Assembly: GCA_041670885.1 (NCBI GenBank)
Contig: JBAXYJ010000051.1
Location: 1-13,858, forward strand
From: JAJBWD01 sp041670885
GTDB lineage: Bacteria > Bacillota > Clostridia > Clostridiales > Clostridiaceae
DNA: 13,858 bases
Direction: 5' to 3'
The translations under genes and the position numbers were made by a program. A model generated the notes under the pieces. It was given only the letters and a program-made list of their open reading frames with translations. It did not search any database and was not told the DNA's origin. This document shows positions 7,345-13,471 of the stretch, piece by piece (positions within the stretch are counted from its first letter, which is position 1; each line of letters opens with the position of its first letter).

Positions 7345-7364
7345 AAATATAACATTAAAATAAG
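7345..7364 (+). repeat. 20-bp direct repeat, copy 2 (adjoining the shared terminator)
   Basis: This copy is identical to 7172-7191. Its TAA, at 7361-7363, is the start of the terminator stem at 7361-7380. It is noncoding here, but looks like a leftover or duplicate of the end of the anti-sigma gene. Confidence 0.9.
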
Positions 7365-7390
7365 CCCCAACCGGGGCTTAATAATTTTTA
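7361..7390. terminator. Bidirectional terminator between the convergent anti-sigma and YihY genes
   Basis: TAAGCCCC at 7361-7368 pairs perfectly with GGGGCTTA at 7373-7380 around an AACC loop. A T-rich tract follows on the plus strand (7381-7390), and the minus strand gives TTTTAATGTT after the hairpin. The YihY stop codon (7378-7380 on the minus strand) is part of the stem. Confidence 0.85.
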
Positions 7391-8232
7391 CATCTGGGTT
7401 TATTTCTGCCTTCTTTAACAAAACATATGGCGGCATTTATCTCTCCACCAATAAGAATTATGGCGGAACTGATAAAAAGCCAGGTAAGCAGTATAAATAT
7501 TGCTGCAATACTGCCATATAGTTTGGAGTAATTTGAAAAATTATTAATATAAAATGAAAATCCTAAAGAGCATATAACCCAGCTTATCGTTGAAAATAAG
7601 GCTCCCGGCAGTACAGAAAACCATCTTATCTTTCTGCTGGGTGTATATTTGTAAATAAATGCAAATATACATATAAGTGAAATACTGAGTAAAAAATATC
7701 TGCTGAAAATTGATGTATATTCTATTGTCCTTGTATATTTAAGATACTTTTCAAGAATAAATTTAAGCTGAAGAGAAAATATCTGAAGAAAAAATGATAC
7801 AAGAATTATAAATATAATCCCCAGGGTAAACAAAATTGATAAAAGCTGTACTTTAATAACTGATCTTTTTTCACTTTCATCGTAGGCTCTGTTTAATCCC
7901 TTAATAACTGCTCTGAAGCCTCTTGATGATGTATATAATGTAATTAATACAGAAAAGGATAATAAATTAATGCTGGATGTTTCAAGTATTTCATTTATGA
8001 TTTTATATACAAAATCGTAGACTGATTTTGGAAGTACGCTGCTTAAGTACCCTAAAACACTGACGTCTCCTATTGGAAATAAGCCAATTACAGTTAGCAA
8101 AAAAATTAAAAAAGGGAAAAAGGAGATTAATAGGGCATAGGATAAATAAGAGCTCAAGGCCATTATGTCATCATCTAATATTCTATAGCGTAGGTCACTG
8201 AAAAATGATGAAAAGCAAAATTTATTTTTCAT
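7378..8232 (-). CDS. YihY/virulence factor BrkB family integral membrane protein
   Basis: A polytopic inner-membrane protein of 284 residues with about six hydrophobic segments. Family marks are ALSSYLSYALLISFFPFLIF near the N-terminus, a FRAVIKGLNRAY motif near residue 114, a KYTPSRKIRW loop, and the C-terminal YGSIAAIFILLTWLFISSAIILIGGEINA. The biochemical function of the family is not settled; some members are still annotated as ribonuclease BN, which is not supported for membrane proteins of this type. I chose the ATG at 8230-8232, because AGGAGG (8239-8244 on the minus strand) lies 6 bases before it. An in-frame ATG 10 codons further upstream has no such site. The gene is transcribed toward the anti-sigma gene and away from trx. 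Confidence 0.9.
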   Translation of the reverse strand: MKNKFCFSSFFSDLRYRILDDDIMALSSYLSYALLISFFPFLIFLLTVIGLFPIGDVSVLGYLSSVLPKSVYDFVYKIINEILETSSINLLSFSVLITLYTSSRGFRAVIKGLNRAYDESEKRSVIKVQLLSILFTLGIIFIILVSFFLQIFSLQLKFILEKYLKYTRTIEYTSIFSRYFLLSISLICIFAFIYKYTPSRKIRWFSVLPGALFSTISWVICSLGFSFYINNFSNYSKLYGSIAAIFILLTWLFISSAIILIGGEINAAICFVKEGRNKPRCKNY

Positions 8233-8325
8233 ATGCGTCCTCCTGATAATATTATATCTCAAATGAAAAATAATATTAATTGTAATATTGGGAAGAATAA
8301 AAATTATTAATATGTTAAAATTATA

Positions 8326-8354
8326 TTGACTTATTGTCTAAAAAGAACTATTAT
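8326..8354 (+). promoter_or_regulatory. Sigma-A type promoter of the thioredoxin operon
   Basis: TTGACT at 8326-8331 and TATTAT at 8349-8354 are separated by 17 bases. Each box matches the vegetative consensus at five of six positions. The predicted start site is near 8361, giving a leader of about 40 bases that contains the CsoR/CstR-like palindrome. Confidence 0.75.
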
Positions 8355-8367
8355 TAAAGTATAGATT

Positions 8368-8384
8368 ATACCCTATAGGGGTAT
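8368..8384 (+). promoter_or_regulatory. CsoR/CstR-like operator in the thioredoxin leader
   Basis: Inverted arms ATACCC (8368-8373) and GGGTAT (8379-8384) flank TATAG. The centre, CCCTATAGGG at 8371-8380, is itself a perfect palindrome. A C-run/G-run palindrome flanked by TA is the known shape of operators for the CsoR/CstR (DUF156) family, which respond to copper(I) or to persulfides. It lies just after the predicted transcription start and before the ribosome binding site, where a bound repressor would block transcription. No regulator gene of this family is in the window. Confidence 0.6.
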
Positions 8385-8401
8385 CAAGGAGGATGATGTT
8401 T

Positions 8402-8716
8402 ATGATACATGTATTAGATTCAACATTTGAAAATGAAGTTATTAAATCAGAAAAGCCTGTTCTGGTAGATTTTTGGGCAACCTGGTGCGGACCCTGCAAG
8501 ATGGTATCTCCTGTTATAGAAGAACTTTCTAAAGAATATGCAGATAAAGTTAAGTTTGCAAAGGTAGATGTAGACCAAAATCCGGTTATATCCAATTCTT
8601 TAAAAATAGCGTCTATTCCAACTATAATGATATTTAAGAACGGCAAGGTAGTTGATACATTAGTTGGTTTCAGACCTAAGGAAGCATTTAAGCAGATCAT
8701 AGACAAAAATATATAG
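8402..8716 (+). CDS. Thioredoxin
   Basis: Small cytoplasmic dithiol-disulfide protein of 104 residues, the classical thioredoxin length. The active site WCGPCK lies in FWATWCGPCKMVSPVIEEL (near residue 30), and the conserved cis-proline follows in ASIPTIMIFKNGK. Three ATGs occur in frame (8393, 8396, 8402). The last is chosen because AAGGAGG at 8386-8392 is then 9 bases upstream and the N-terminus (MIHVLDSTF) has family length. The thioredoxin-reductase-like gene begins 8 bases downstream, so the two are probably partners in one transcript under the promoter at 8326-8354. In clostridia such systems supply electrons for ribonucleotide reductase, glycine or sulfur metabolism and oxidative repair; which applies here is unknown. 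Confidence 0.96.
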   Translation: MIHVLDSTFENEVIKSEKPVLVDFWATWCGPCKMVSPVIEELSKEYADKVKFAKVDVDQNPVISNSLKIASIPTIMIFKNGKVVDTLVGFRPKEAFKQIIDKNI

Positions 8717-8724
8717 GTGAAGAA

Positions 8725-9576
8725 ATGAGATATGACATAGCTATTGTAGGCAGCGGTCCCGCTGGGATCTCTGCCGCTGTTAATGCAAAAATAAGAAATA
8801 AAAATATAATATTTTTTGGAAATGATATTTTAAGCGCAAAGCTTATAAAAGCACCTTTGATAAACAATTACATTGGATTATATAATAGTACAGGATCAGA
8901 GCTTAAAGAAAAATTTAAAAAGCATTTGGACAGCATGAAAATTAACATAACTAAGGAAAGAATTAATGCAGTTTATGCAATGGGTGATTACTTTGCTTTA
9001 ATGGTAAATGACATAACCTATGAAGCCAGCAGCGTAATTATTGCATCAGGCATGGAATATCAAAAGCCTATAAAGGGTGAAGAAAAATTTTTAGGAAGAG
9101 GCGTAGGCTACTGTGCTACCTGTGATGCTCCACTATATAAGGGGAAAAGAGTTGCAATTATCGGAGGAAATGAAGAAGCTATTGAAGATGCAAATTATGT
9201 AAATGAGTTAGCAGGTAAGCTTTATTATATCCCTGTAAATAAAAGAGCAAAGGGATTAAAGGCTGGAATAGAGATAGTTAATTCAAATCCGGTAGAAGTA
9301 ATTGGAGAAGGATATGTAACCGGATTAATACTAAAGGATATGAGAATAGATGTAGATGCAGTATTTATACTTAAGGATTCGCTATCTCCCGCGGAACTGG
9401 TTCCGGGCCTTATTATGGAGGATGGACATATATTAGTCAACAGAAAGATGGAAACTAATATTAAAGGATTATTTGCAGCAGGAGATTGCACTGGAAAGCC
9501 TTACCAGTATATGAAGTCTATGGGTGAAGGTCAGGTAGCAGCCTTAAATGCTGTTTCATATTTGGATAAAATATAG
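8725..9576 (+). CDS. Thioredoxin reductase-like flavoprotein with degraded NADPH site (possibly ferredoxin-dependent)
   Basis: FAD-dependent disulfide reductase, probably reducing the thioredoxin encoded just upstream. It is 283 residues, shorter than the usual 305-320. The FAD dinucleotide fold shows GSGPAG at residues 9-14, the redox-active pair is CATC at 130-133, and AAGDCTG at 251-257 is the C-terminal FAD motif. Where NADPH-type enzymes have GGGDSA and HRRxxxRA, this protein reads GGNEEA (about 147-152) and YIPVNKRA (about 168-175). Thus the third glycine and the 2'-phosphate-binding arginine pair are missing. This pattern fits the flavin-type ferredoxin-thioredoxin reductases described in clostridia, which do not use pyridine nucleotides. 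A plain NADH- or NADPH-dependent variant is not excluded. The gene lies 8 bases after trx and ends inside a terminator hairpin. Confidence 0.88.
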   Translation: MRYDIAIVGSGPAGISAAVNAKIRNKNIIFFGNDILSAKLIKAPLINNYIGLYNSTGSELKEKFKKHLDSMKINITKERINAVYAMGDYFALMVNDITYEASSVIIASGMEYQKPIKGEEKFLGRGVGYCATCDAPLYKGKRVAIIGGNEEAIEDANYVNELAGKLYYIPVNKRAKGLKAGIEIVNSNPVEVIGEGYVTGLILKDMRIDVDAVFILKDSLSPAELVPGLIMEDGHILVNRKMETNIKGLFAAGDCTGKPYQYMKSMGEGQVAALNAVSYLDKI

Positions 9577-9600
9577 GAAGCCTTTTGGCTTCCTTTATGT
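9575..9600. terminator. Terminator shared by the reductase and the convergent SleB-domain gene
   Basis: AGGAAGCC at 9575-9582 pairs perfectly with GGCTTCCT at 9587-9594 around a TTTT loop, followed by TTTATGTTTT on the plus strand. On the minus strand the hairpin runs into an AT-rich stretch. The reductase stop (9574-9576) touches the left arm and the SleB-domain stop (9595-9597) abuts the right arm. Confidence 0.8.
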
Positions 9601-10131
9601 TTTGAAAAATATATGGTTTCCTATTTTTACTGTATCCTTTTTATTTATTTTATTCGTCCAAGCAGAAGTTGCAATAGCAGGATTGTAAAAAAATGTTGAA
9701 TCAGATGTAGGGTCTGCTCCTGACAAAGCTGTATAAACTGCGTCAAGGGAATCATTATCAGGCTTAACATTTATTTTGCCATCATTAATACAGGAAAATG
9801 CATTAGGCTGGAAAATTACTTCAGCCACTGTATCAGGGAATCTATCGCTGACAAGTCTGTTAAGTATTACAGAAGCTACAGCTACCTTTCCGTCAAAACC
9901 TTCACCCCGGCTCTCGCAGTATACAACCTGAGCCATCAGGTAAATGTCATTTTCTGAAATATTAAAGCTTTTAAATACTTGAGCTGCTTCACTGTCAATG
10001 ATAAAAAGATCCTTTGATTCATCACCTCTGCTGCTGGTATTTATAGAATATGCGTAAACATCTGCTTTCATTGCAATAATAATCAGTAATGTAATAAGTA
10101 AATAAAAAGGATTAATCTTTATATTTTTCAT
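9595..10131 (-). CDS. Secreted cell wall hydrolase, SleB domain
   Basis: A 178-residue exported protein. An N-terminal signal peptide (hydrophobic core LLITLLIIIA, likely cleavage after VYA near residue 27) is followed by a linker and a SleB/CwlJ-type (Hydrolase_2) domain from about residue 62 to the end. The domain opens with IYLMAQVVYCESRGEG, where Glu73 matches the catalytic glutamate of this lytic-transglycosylase-like family, and continues with VAVASVILNRL and VIFQPNAFSC. There is no N-terminal peptidoglycan-binding domain, so it is smaller than true SleB. It probably cleaves spore cortex or cell wall peptidoglycan, perhaps during germination or sporulation. I chose the ATG at 10129-10131, 8 bases after AGGAG on the minus strand, over the GTG three codons upstream. 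A larger minus-strand gene lies 71 bases upstream. Confidence 0.88.
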   Translation of the reverse strand: MKNIKINPFYLLITLLIIIAMKADVYAYSINTSSRGDESKDLFIIDSEAAQVFKSFNISENDIYLMAQVVYCESRGEGFDGKVAVASVILNRLVSDRFPDTVAEVIFQPNAFSCINDGKINVKPDNDSLDAVYTALSGADPTSDSTFFYNPAIATSAWTNKINKKDTVKIGNHIFFKT

Positions 10132-10202
10132 AAGATTCACTCCTTGTTATTTTAGATTAATCCTATTATTCCACTAATTTAAAAATTAATACAAATTTTT
10201 TA

Positions 10203-11210
10203 TTATTTTTTATTTTTTAAATTTTCAAGATTTGAAACAAAAGCATTATATTTTTCACTTACTAAACTATAAGCAGTTTTTGAGTCTTTATATATTGAAT
10301 CAATTTCACCGGCCGATAGAGTATCTTCACTGTTTTCTTTCTTTGCAATTTCAGTACTGACAGAAAAGGATATGGATTGAAGATAGCTGTCATAAGAGCT
10401 CAGCAGAGCCTTCAAACTGTTATAGGTGTTGTTTGCATCACTTCCCGGTACAGATATTTTTGCAAAGCTGGATTTAACATTTTTAAAACTAACTTTATTA
10501 TTATTTATTGAAACAATAACATCTGCTAAATTTCCATTAGCATTTCTTGTATTATAAGCTTCTGTATAGAAATCCTTTTTTAAATTAATATAACTGTTTA
10601 TTACATCAGATACACTATTTATAAAATCTTCCATTTGAGATGATTTTATTTCATTATCTTTGTTTATCCTGGAATTCTCATTAGAAAATTGAATAATTTT
10701 ATCGATAAATGCTAATAAGCTGTCAGGCAGACTGATTTTGCTTAAGCTTAGAACTTTATTGTAGCTTGTCTTTGTTTTATCCCTGTAATTTCCTAAGGAT
10801 TTAGATGAATTATCCAAATCAGAACCTTTGGGATTATTTAGTATTCCCTCAGTCTGCTTATAAATCAGTATATTGCTTTCTATTCCATTTATAAGACTTT
10901 CCTGCTCTTCCCTATACTTATCTGAAGGATTTAAAGAGGTAATCTGACTTTTTATCTTTGTAAGGCCGGATATTTTTTCGTCCAAAGTCTTAACTAAAGA
11001 ACTGATATTTTTAGTATTTAGTTCCTCTTTAAATTTAATATCATTAATATTATCTATTTTTGTAACATAAGCTTTAATAGTTCCTTCATAGCTGCTGTAT
11101 GATTTATTTATGAAAATCATATAGGAAATTTTAAAAATCAAATAGGTAAGTACTAATGCCATTACTATAATGATTGCGGGAAACAAAATTTTTTTATTTA
11201 CTTTACTCAA
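10203..11210 (-). CDS. Unrecognised membrane-anchored helical protein
   Basis: I do not recognise this 335-residue protein. It has a basic N-terminus, one hydrophobic helix at about residues 9-33 (LFPAIIIVMALVLTYLIFKI), and an outward-facing remainder rich in Ser, Asn, Lys and Ile. No cysteine or enzyme motif is seen. The rest looks mostly alpha-helical. A recurring pattern, an N/K-I/V-x-S turn leading into an I-x-x-P or L-x-P step, occurs around prolines 95, 162 and 255, suggesting repeated helical units. The start is TTG at 11208-11210, supported by an AAGGGGGG ribosome binding site 6 bases before it. It may share a transcript with the SleB-domain gene (71-base gap, no convincing terminator between). 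It could be a cell-envelope or sensor-like structural protein; that is speculation. Confidence 0.75.
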   Translation of the reverse strand: MSKVNKKILFPAIIIVMALVLTYLIFKISYMIFINKSYSSYEGTIKAYVTKIDNINDIKFKEELNTKNISSLVKTLDEKISGLTKIKSQITSLNPSDKYREEQESLINGIESNILIYKQTEGILNNPKGSDLDNSSKSLGNYRDKTKTSYNKVLSLSKISLPDSLLAFIDKIIQFSNENSRINKDNEIKSSQMEDFINSVSDVINSYINLKKDFYTEAYNTRNANGNLADVIVSINNNKVSFKNVKSSFAKISVPGSDANNTYNSLKALLSSYDSYLQSISFSVSTEIAKKENSEDTLSAGEIDSIYKDSKTAYSLVSEKYNAFVSNLENLKNKK

Positions 11211-11310
11211 AGAAATCCCCCCTTAATATATTATAAAATTTTAAATAATGAATATAAAGCTATTTTAAATATATTTTAACTAATTAATAAAAATTCTTCA
11301 ACAAAATATT

Positions 11311-11338
11311 TTTACTATTAAAAACTATGGTGTATAAT
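11311..11338 (+). promoter_or_regulatory. Probable sigma-A promoter of cdaA
   Basis: A perfect TATAAT at 11333-11338 has TTTACT at 11311-11316 upstream with 16-base spacing. The -35 box matches four of six consensus positions. It lies 35 bases before the chosen cdaA start, within the 163-base divergent gap (11211-11373), which is otherwise AT-rich with nothing else recognisable. Confidence 0.6.
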
Positions 11339-11373
11339 TATTATTGATGGATGAAATGTAAGGAGTGAATTAT

Positions 11374-12225
11374 TTGGAAACAGTAACCATGGTAATAAAT
11401 ACAATTAAAAGCATAAATATTTTTTCGGTTTTGGATATTTTAGTAGTATCCTATTTATTTTATAAAGCATATAACCTAATGAGGGAAACAAGGGCAGAAC
11501 AGCTTTTAAAAGGAATGTTGCTGCTTGTACTTTTAATTCCTATCAGCAGCCTTTTAAGACTTAATATGCTGTACTGGATATTAAGTAATACACTGACTAT
11601 AGGCGTTTTGTCTATGGTTATAATATTTCAGCCGGAGATAAGAAGAGTTTTGGAGCATTTAGGAAGGGTTACCTTCAATGAAGTTCATATATTAAATGAT
11701 GAAGAAAAAATGGATTCTGTTGTGGGAGAAGTATCAAATGCAGCATCAAACTTATCAAAATTAAAAACAGGAGCATTAATTGTAATAGAGCAGAGAACAG
11801 GTCTTGCTGAAATAGTAACTACAGGTACTAAAATAGACGCTGCCATATCTTCCGCACTTTTAGAAAATATATTTGTTGTTAATACCCCTCTTCATGATGG
11901 GGCTGTAATAATAAGAAATGACAGGATTGCAGCAGCTGGATGTTTTTTGCCTCTTACAACTCATGATGACTTGTCAAAAAGCCTGGGTACCAGACATAGG
12001 GCGGCACTGGGCATATCTGAAAATTCTGACTGCATTGTTATTGTAGTGTCTGAAGAAACAGGAACTATTTCACTAGCAGTAAATGGGAGTTTGACTAGAA
12101 ATTATGATAAAGATAAGCTTAAAGATATTTTAATAAGAATCCTGAAGAAGAGGCAGGATAAAAAGAAGACTTACAGAGAGCAGGTGATTGAATGGCTAAG
12201 AAAAATGAAATTATTGTCAAGATAA
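11374..12225 (+). CDS. cdaA: Diadenylate cyclase CdaA (c-di-AMP synthase)
   Basis: Membrane-bound enzyme that condenses two ATP into cyclic di-AMP, which controls potassium and osmolyte transport and cell wall homeostasis. It has three N-terminal membrane helices within about residues 12-87, then a DisA_N-type diadenylate cyclase domain. The catalytic motif DGA is at 175-177 (NTPLHDGAVIIRNDRI), and the nucleotide-binding RHR motif is at 207-209 (GTRHRAALGIS). The length of 283 residues is normal. The TTG at 11374 is chosen because AGGAG at 11361-11365 is 8 bases upstream; the GTG at 11365 overlaps that site and the ATG at 11389 is too far away. The cdaR start lies inside the 3' end, overlapping by 34 bases, so the two are translationally coupled. 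Confidence 0.95.
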   Translation: METVTMVINTIKSINIFSVLDILVVSYLFYKAYNLMRETRAEQLLKGMLLLVLLIPISSLLRLNMLYWILSNTLTIGVLSMVIIFQPEIRRVLEHLGRVTFNEVHILNDEEKMDSVVGEVSNAASNLSKLKTGALIVIEQRTGLAEIVTTGTKIDAAISSALLENIFVVNTPLHDGAVIIRNDRIAAAGCFLPLTTHDDLSKSLGTRHRAALGISENSDCIVIVVSEETGTISLAVNGSLTRNYDKDKLKDILIRILKKRQDKKKTYREQVIEWLRKMKLLSR

Positions 12226-13406
12226 CTTGTGTTATAGCAGCATTTGTATTATGGCTTTATATATCAAATACAGAAAATCCATCCATGGATTATGTTATTA
12301 AAAATGTTCCGGTAACGCTGGTCAATGATGATAGGCTTAAGGAATCTGACTTGGCGCTTCTGCCAAATCAGGACCTAACAGTTTCCTTGTCAGTTAAGGG
12401 AACCTTGGCAGAGGTATACTCCTCAAAAAAGGATCAGTTTAGTGTTGTGGCAGATTTAAGCTATTATGCATTAAAAAAGGGAGAGAATAAGATTCCCGTT
12501 ATATTAAAGACATCACCAAATAATATACAGATATTAAATAAGGATAACCTTTATGTAACTTTATATTTAGATGATGTGGTAGAAAAAACCGTACCGGTAA
12601 AAGTATCACTAAGTACTAAGGTTAAAGATGGCTTTGAAGATTTTTCTGCTGTAGCTAAGCCTGACTCCGTTGTAGTTTCCGGAGCTGCCACCTATGTGGA
12701 TAAAGTATCCTATGCAGAGGCATCAGTTAAGCTGGATAGTTTTACCTATGATTTAAATAAAAAGGTAACGCTGACTGCAAAAGAAGTAAATGGCGAATCC
12801 ATAAGTGATGAATATGTAACTATAAAACCTTCAAATGTTGATGTTTCAGTTCCTATAAATATAGTTAAAACAGCCAAGGTGAATATTAAAACCACCGGAG
12901 AACTTGGGAATAATCTTAATTTGGTAAGCATTACCTCAGATCCTGCAGAAGTTAAATATGCATTTAATGTATCAAATAGTGTTAATATAACTGAAATTGA
13001 CACAGAACCTATTGATCTCAGCAAAGTAAAGACAAATAATGCAGTATTAAAAGTTAAGCTGAAATCATTAAATAATATTCATTTTGTGGGCTCAGATGGA
13101 ACAGTAACAGTTACAATTAAAGCAGACAGCCTGCTGAGCAAAAAAATCAGTATTCCTATATCTGTAATTAATGACAGCGGATATACTTATAATACAGTAA
13201 TAACTTCAAAGGAAATAACTCTTCAGGGTTTCGAAAGTGTAATAAATAAAATAAATAAAGATAATGTAAAGCTTGTTCTTGATATGTCAAAGGCAAAGGG
13301 AGAAGGAGAACAGACAATACCTTGTACCCTGGAAAATTTACCTGATGGGGTAACTGCTCCTAATCAGGATGAACTTAATATAAAGGTAAACTTAACAAAA
13401 AAATAA
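12192..13406 (+). CDS. cdaR: CdaA regulatory protein, YbbR-domain protein
   Basis: A 404-residue membrane-anchored protein that binds CdaA and modulates c-di-AMP synthesis. One N-terminal helix (about residues 9-25, VKITCVIAAFVLWLYIS) is followed by an extracytoplasmic part of about four YbbR repeats, each around 80-90 residues of beta strands. Signatures include the first repeat's VIKNVPVTLVN and later lines such as KTVPVKVSLSTKVKDGF, VVVSGAATYVDKVSYAEA and ITLQGFESVINKI. The ATG at 12192 lies within the last codons of cdaA, with AGGTGATT just upstream as ribosome binding site. The cdaA-cdaR pairing is widely conserved in Firmicutes and usually leads to glmM, linking c-di-AMP to peptidoglycan precursor supply. 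Confidence 0.94.
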   Translation: MAKKNEIIVKITCVIAAFVLWLYISNTENPSMDYVIKNVPVTLVNDDRLKESDLALLPNQDLTVSLSVKGTLAEVYSSKKDQFSVVADLSYYALKKGENKIPVILKTSPNNIQILNKDNLYVTLYLDDVVEKTVPVKVSLSTKVKDGFEDFSAVAKPDSVVVSGAATYVDKVSYAEASVKLDSFTYDLNKKVTLTAKEVNGESISDEYVTIKPSNVDVSVPINIVKTAKVNIKTTGELGNNLNLVSITSDPAEVKYAFNVSNSVNITEIDTEPIDLSKVKTNNAVLKVKLKSLNNIHFVGSDGTVTVTIKADSLLSKKISIPISVINDSGYTYNTVITSKEITLQGFESVINKINKDNVKLVLDMSKAKGEGEQTIPCTLENLPDGVTAPNQDELNIKVNLTKK

Positions 13407-13419
13407 AATAATTTAATTC

Positions 13420-13461
13420 ATTTAACTTAAGGTAGGAATATCTTAAGTTAAATTTACCTTA
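13420..13461 (+). promoter_or_regulatory. Leader hairpin with an alternative pairing before the FAD-dependent gene
   Basis: A perfect 12-bp stem, ATTTAACTTAAG (13420-13431) with CTTAAGTTAAAT (13442-13453), has a 10-base loop. A competing pairing is possible between TAAGGTA (13428-13434) and TACCTTA (13455-13461), which abuts the AGGAGG ribosome binding site at 13461-13466. It lacks a strong T tract, so it is not a typical terminator. It may stabilise or attenuate the mRNA between cdaR and the next gene; the role is inferred. Confidence 0.4.
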
Positions 13462-13471
13462 GGAGGAAATT

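Noticed and set aside
7242..7436. Minus-strand 64-residue open frame
   Set aside because: It crosses the terminator and repeat region and overlaps the end of the YihY gene; no coding character or start signal.
7378..8232. Ribonuclease BN
   Set aside because: An old label for YihY-family membrane proteins; the sequence shows only membrane helices and no nuclease motif.
10178..10202. Terminator between the unrecognised protein gene and the SleB-domain gene
   Set aside because: Only a 7-bp A/T-only stem can form, which is expected by chance in this AT-rich DNA.
10132..10202. Forespore-sigma promoter ahead of the SleB-domain gene
   Set aside because: GTATT and GGAATAATA stand 15 bases apart on the minus strand, but key consensus positions do not match.
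12746..13024. Minus-strand 92-residue open frame within cdaR
   Set aside because: It is a shadow of the repetitive YbbR coding sequence.
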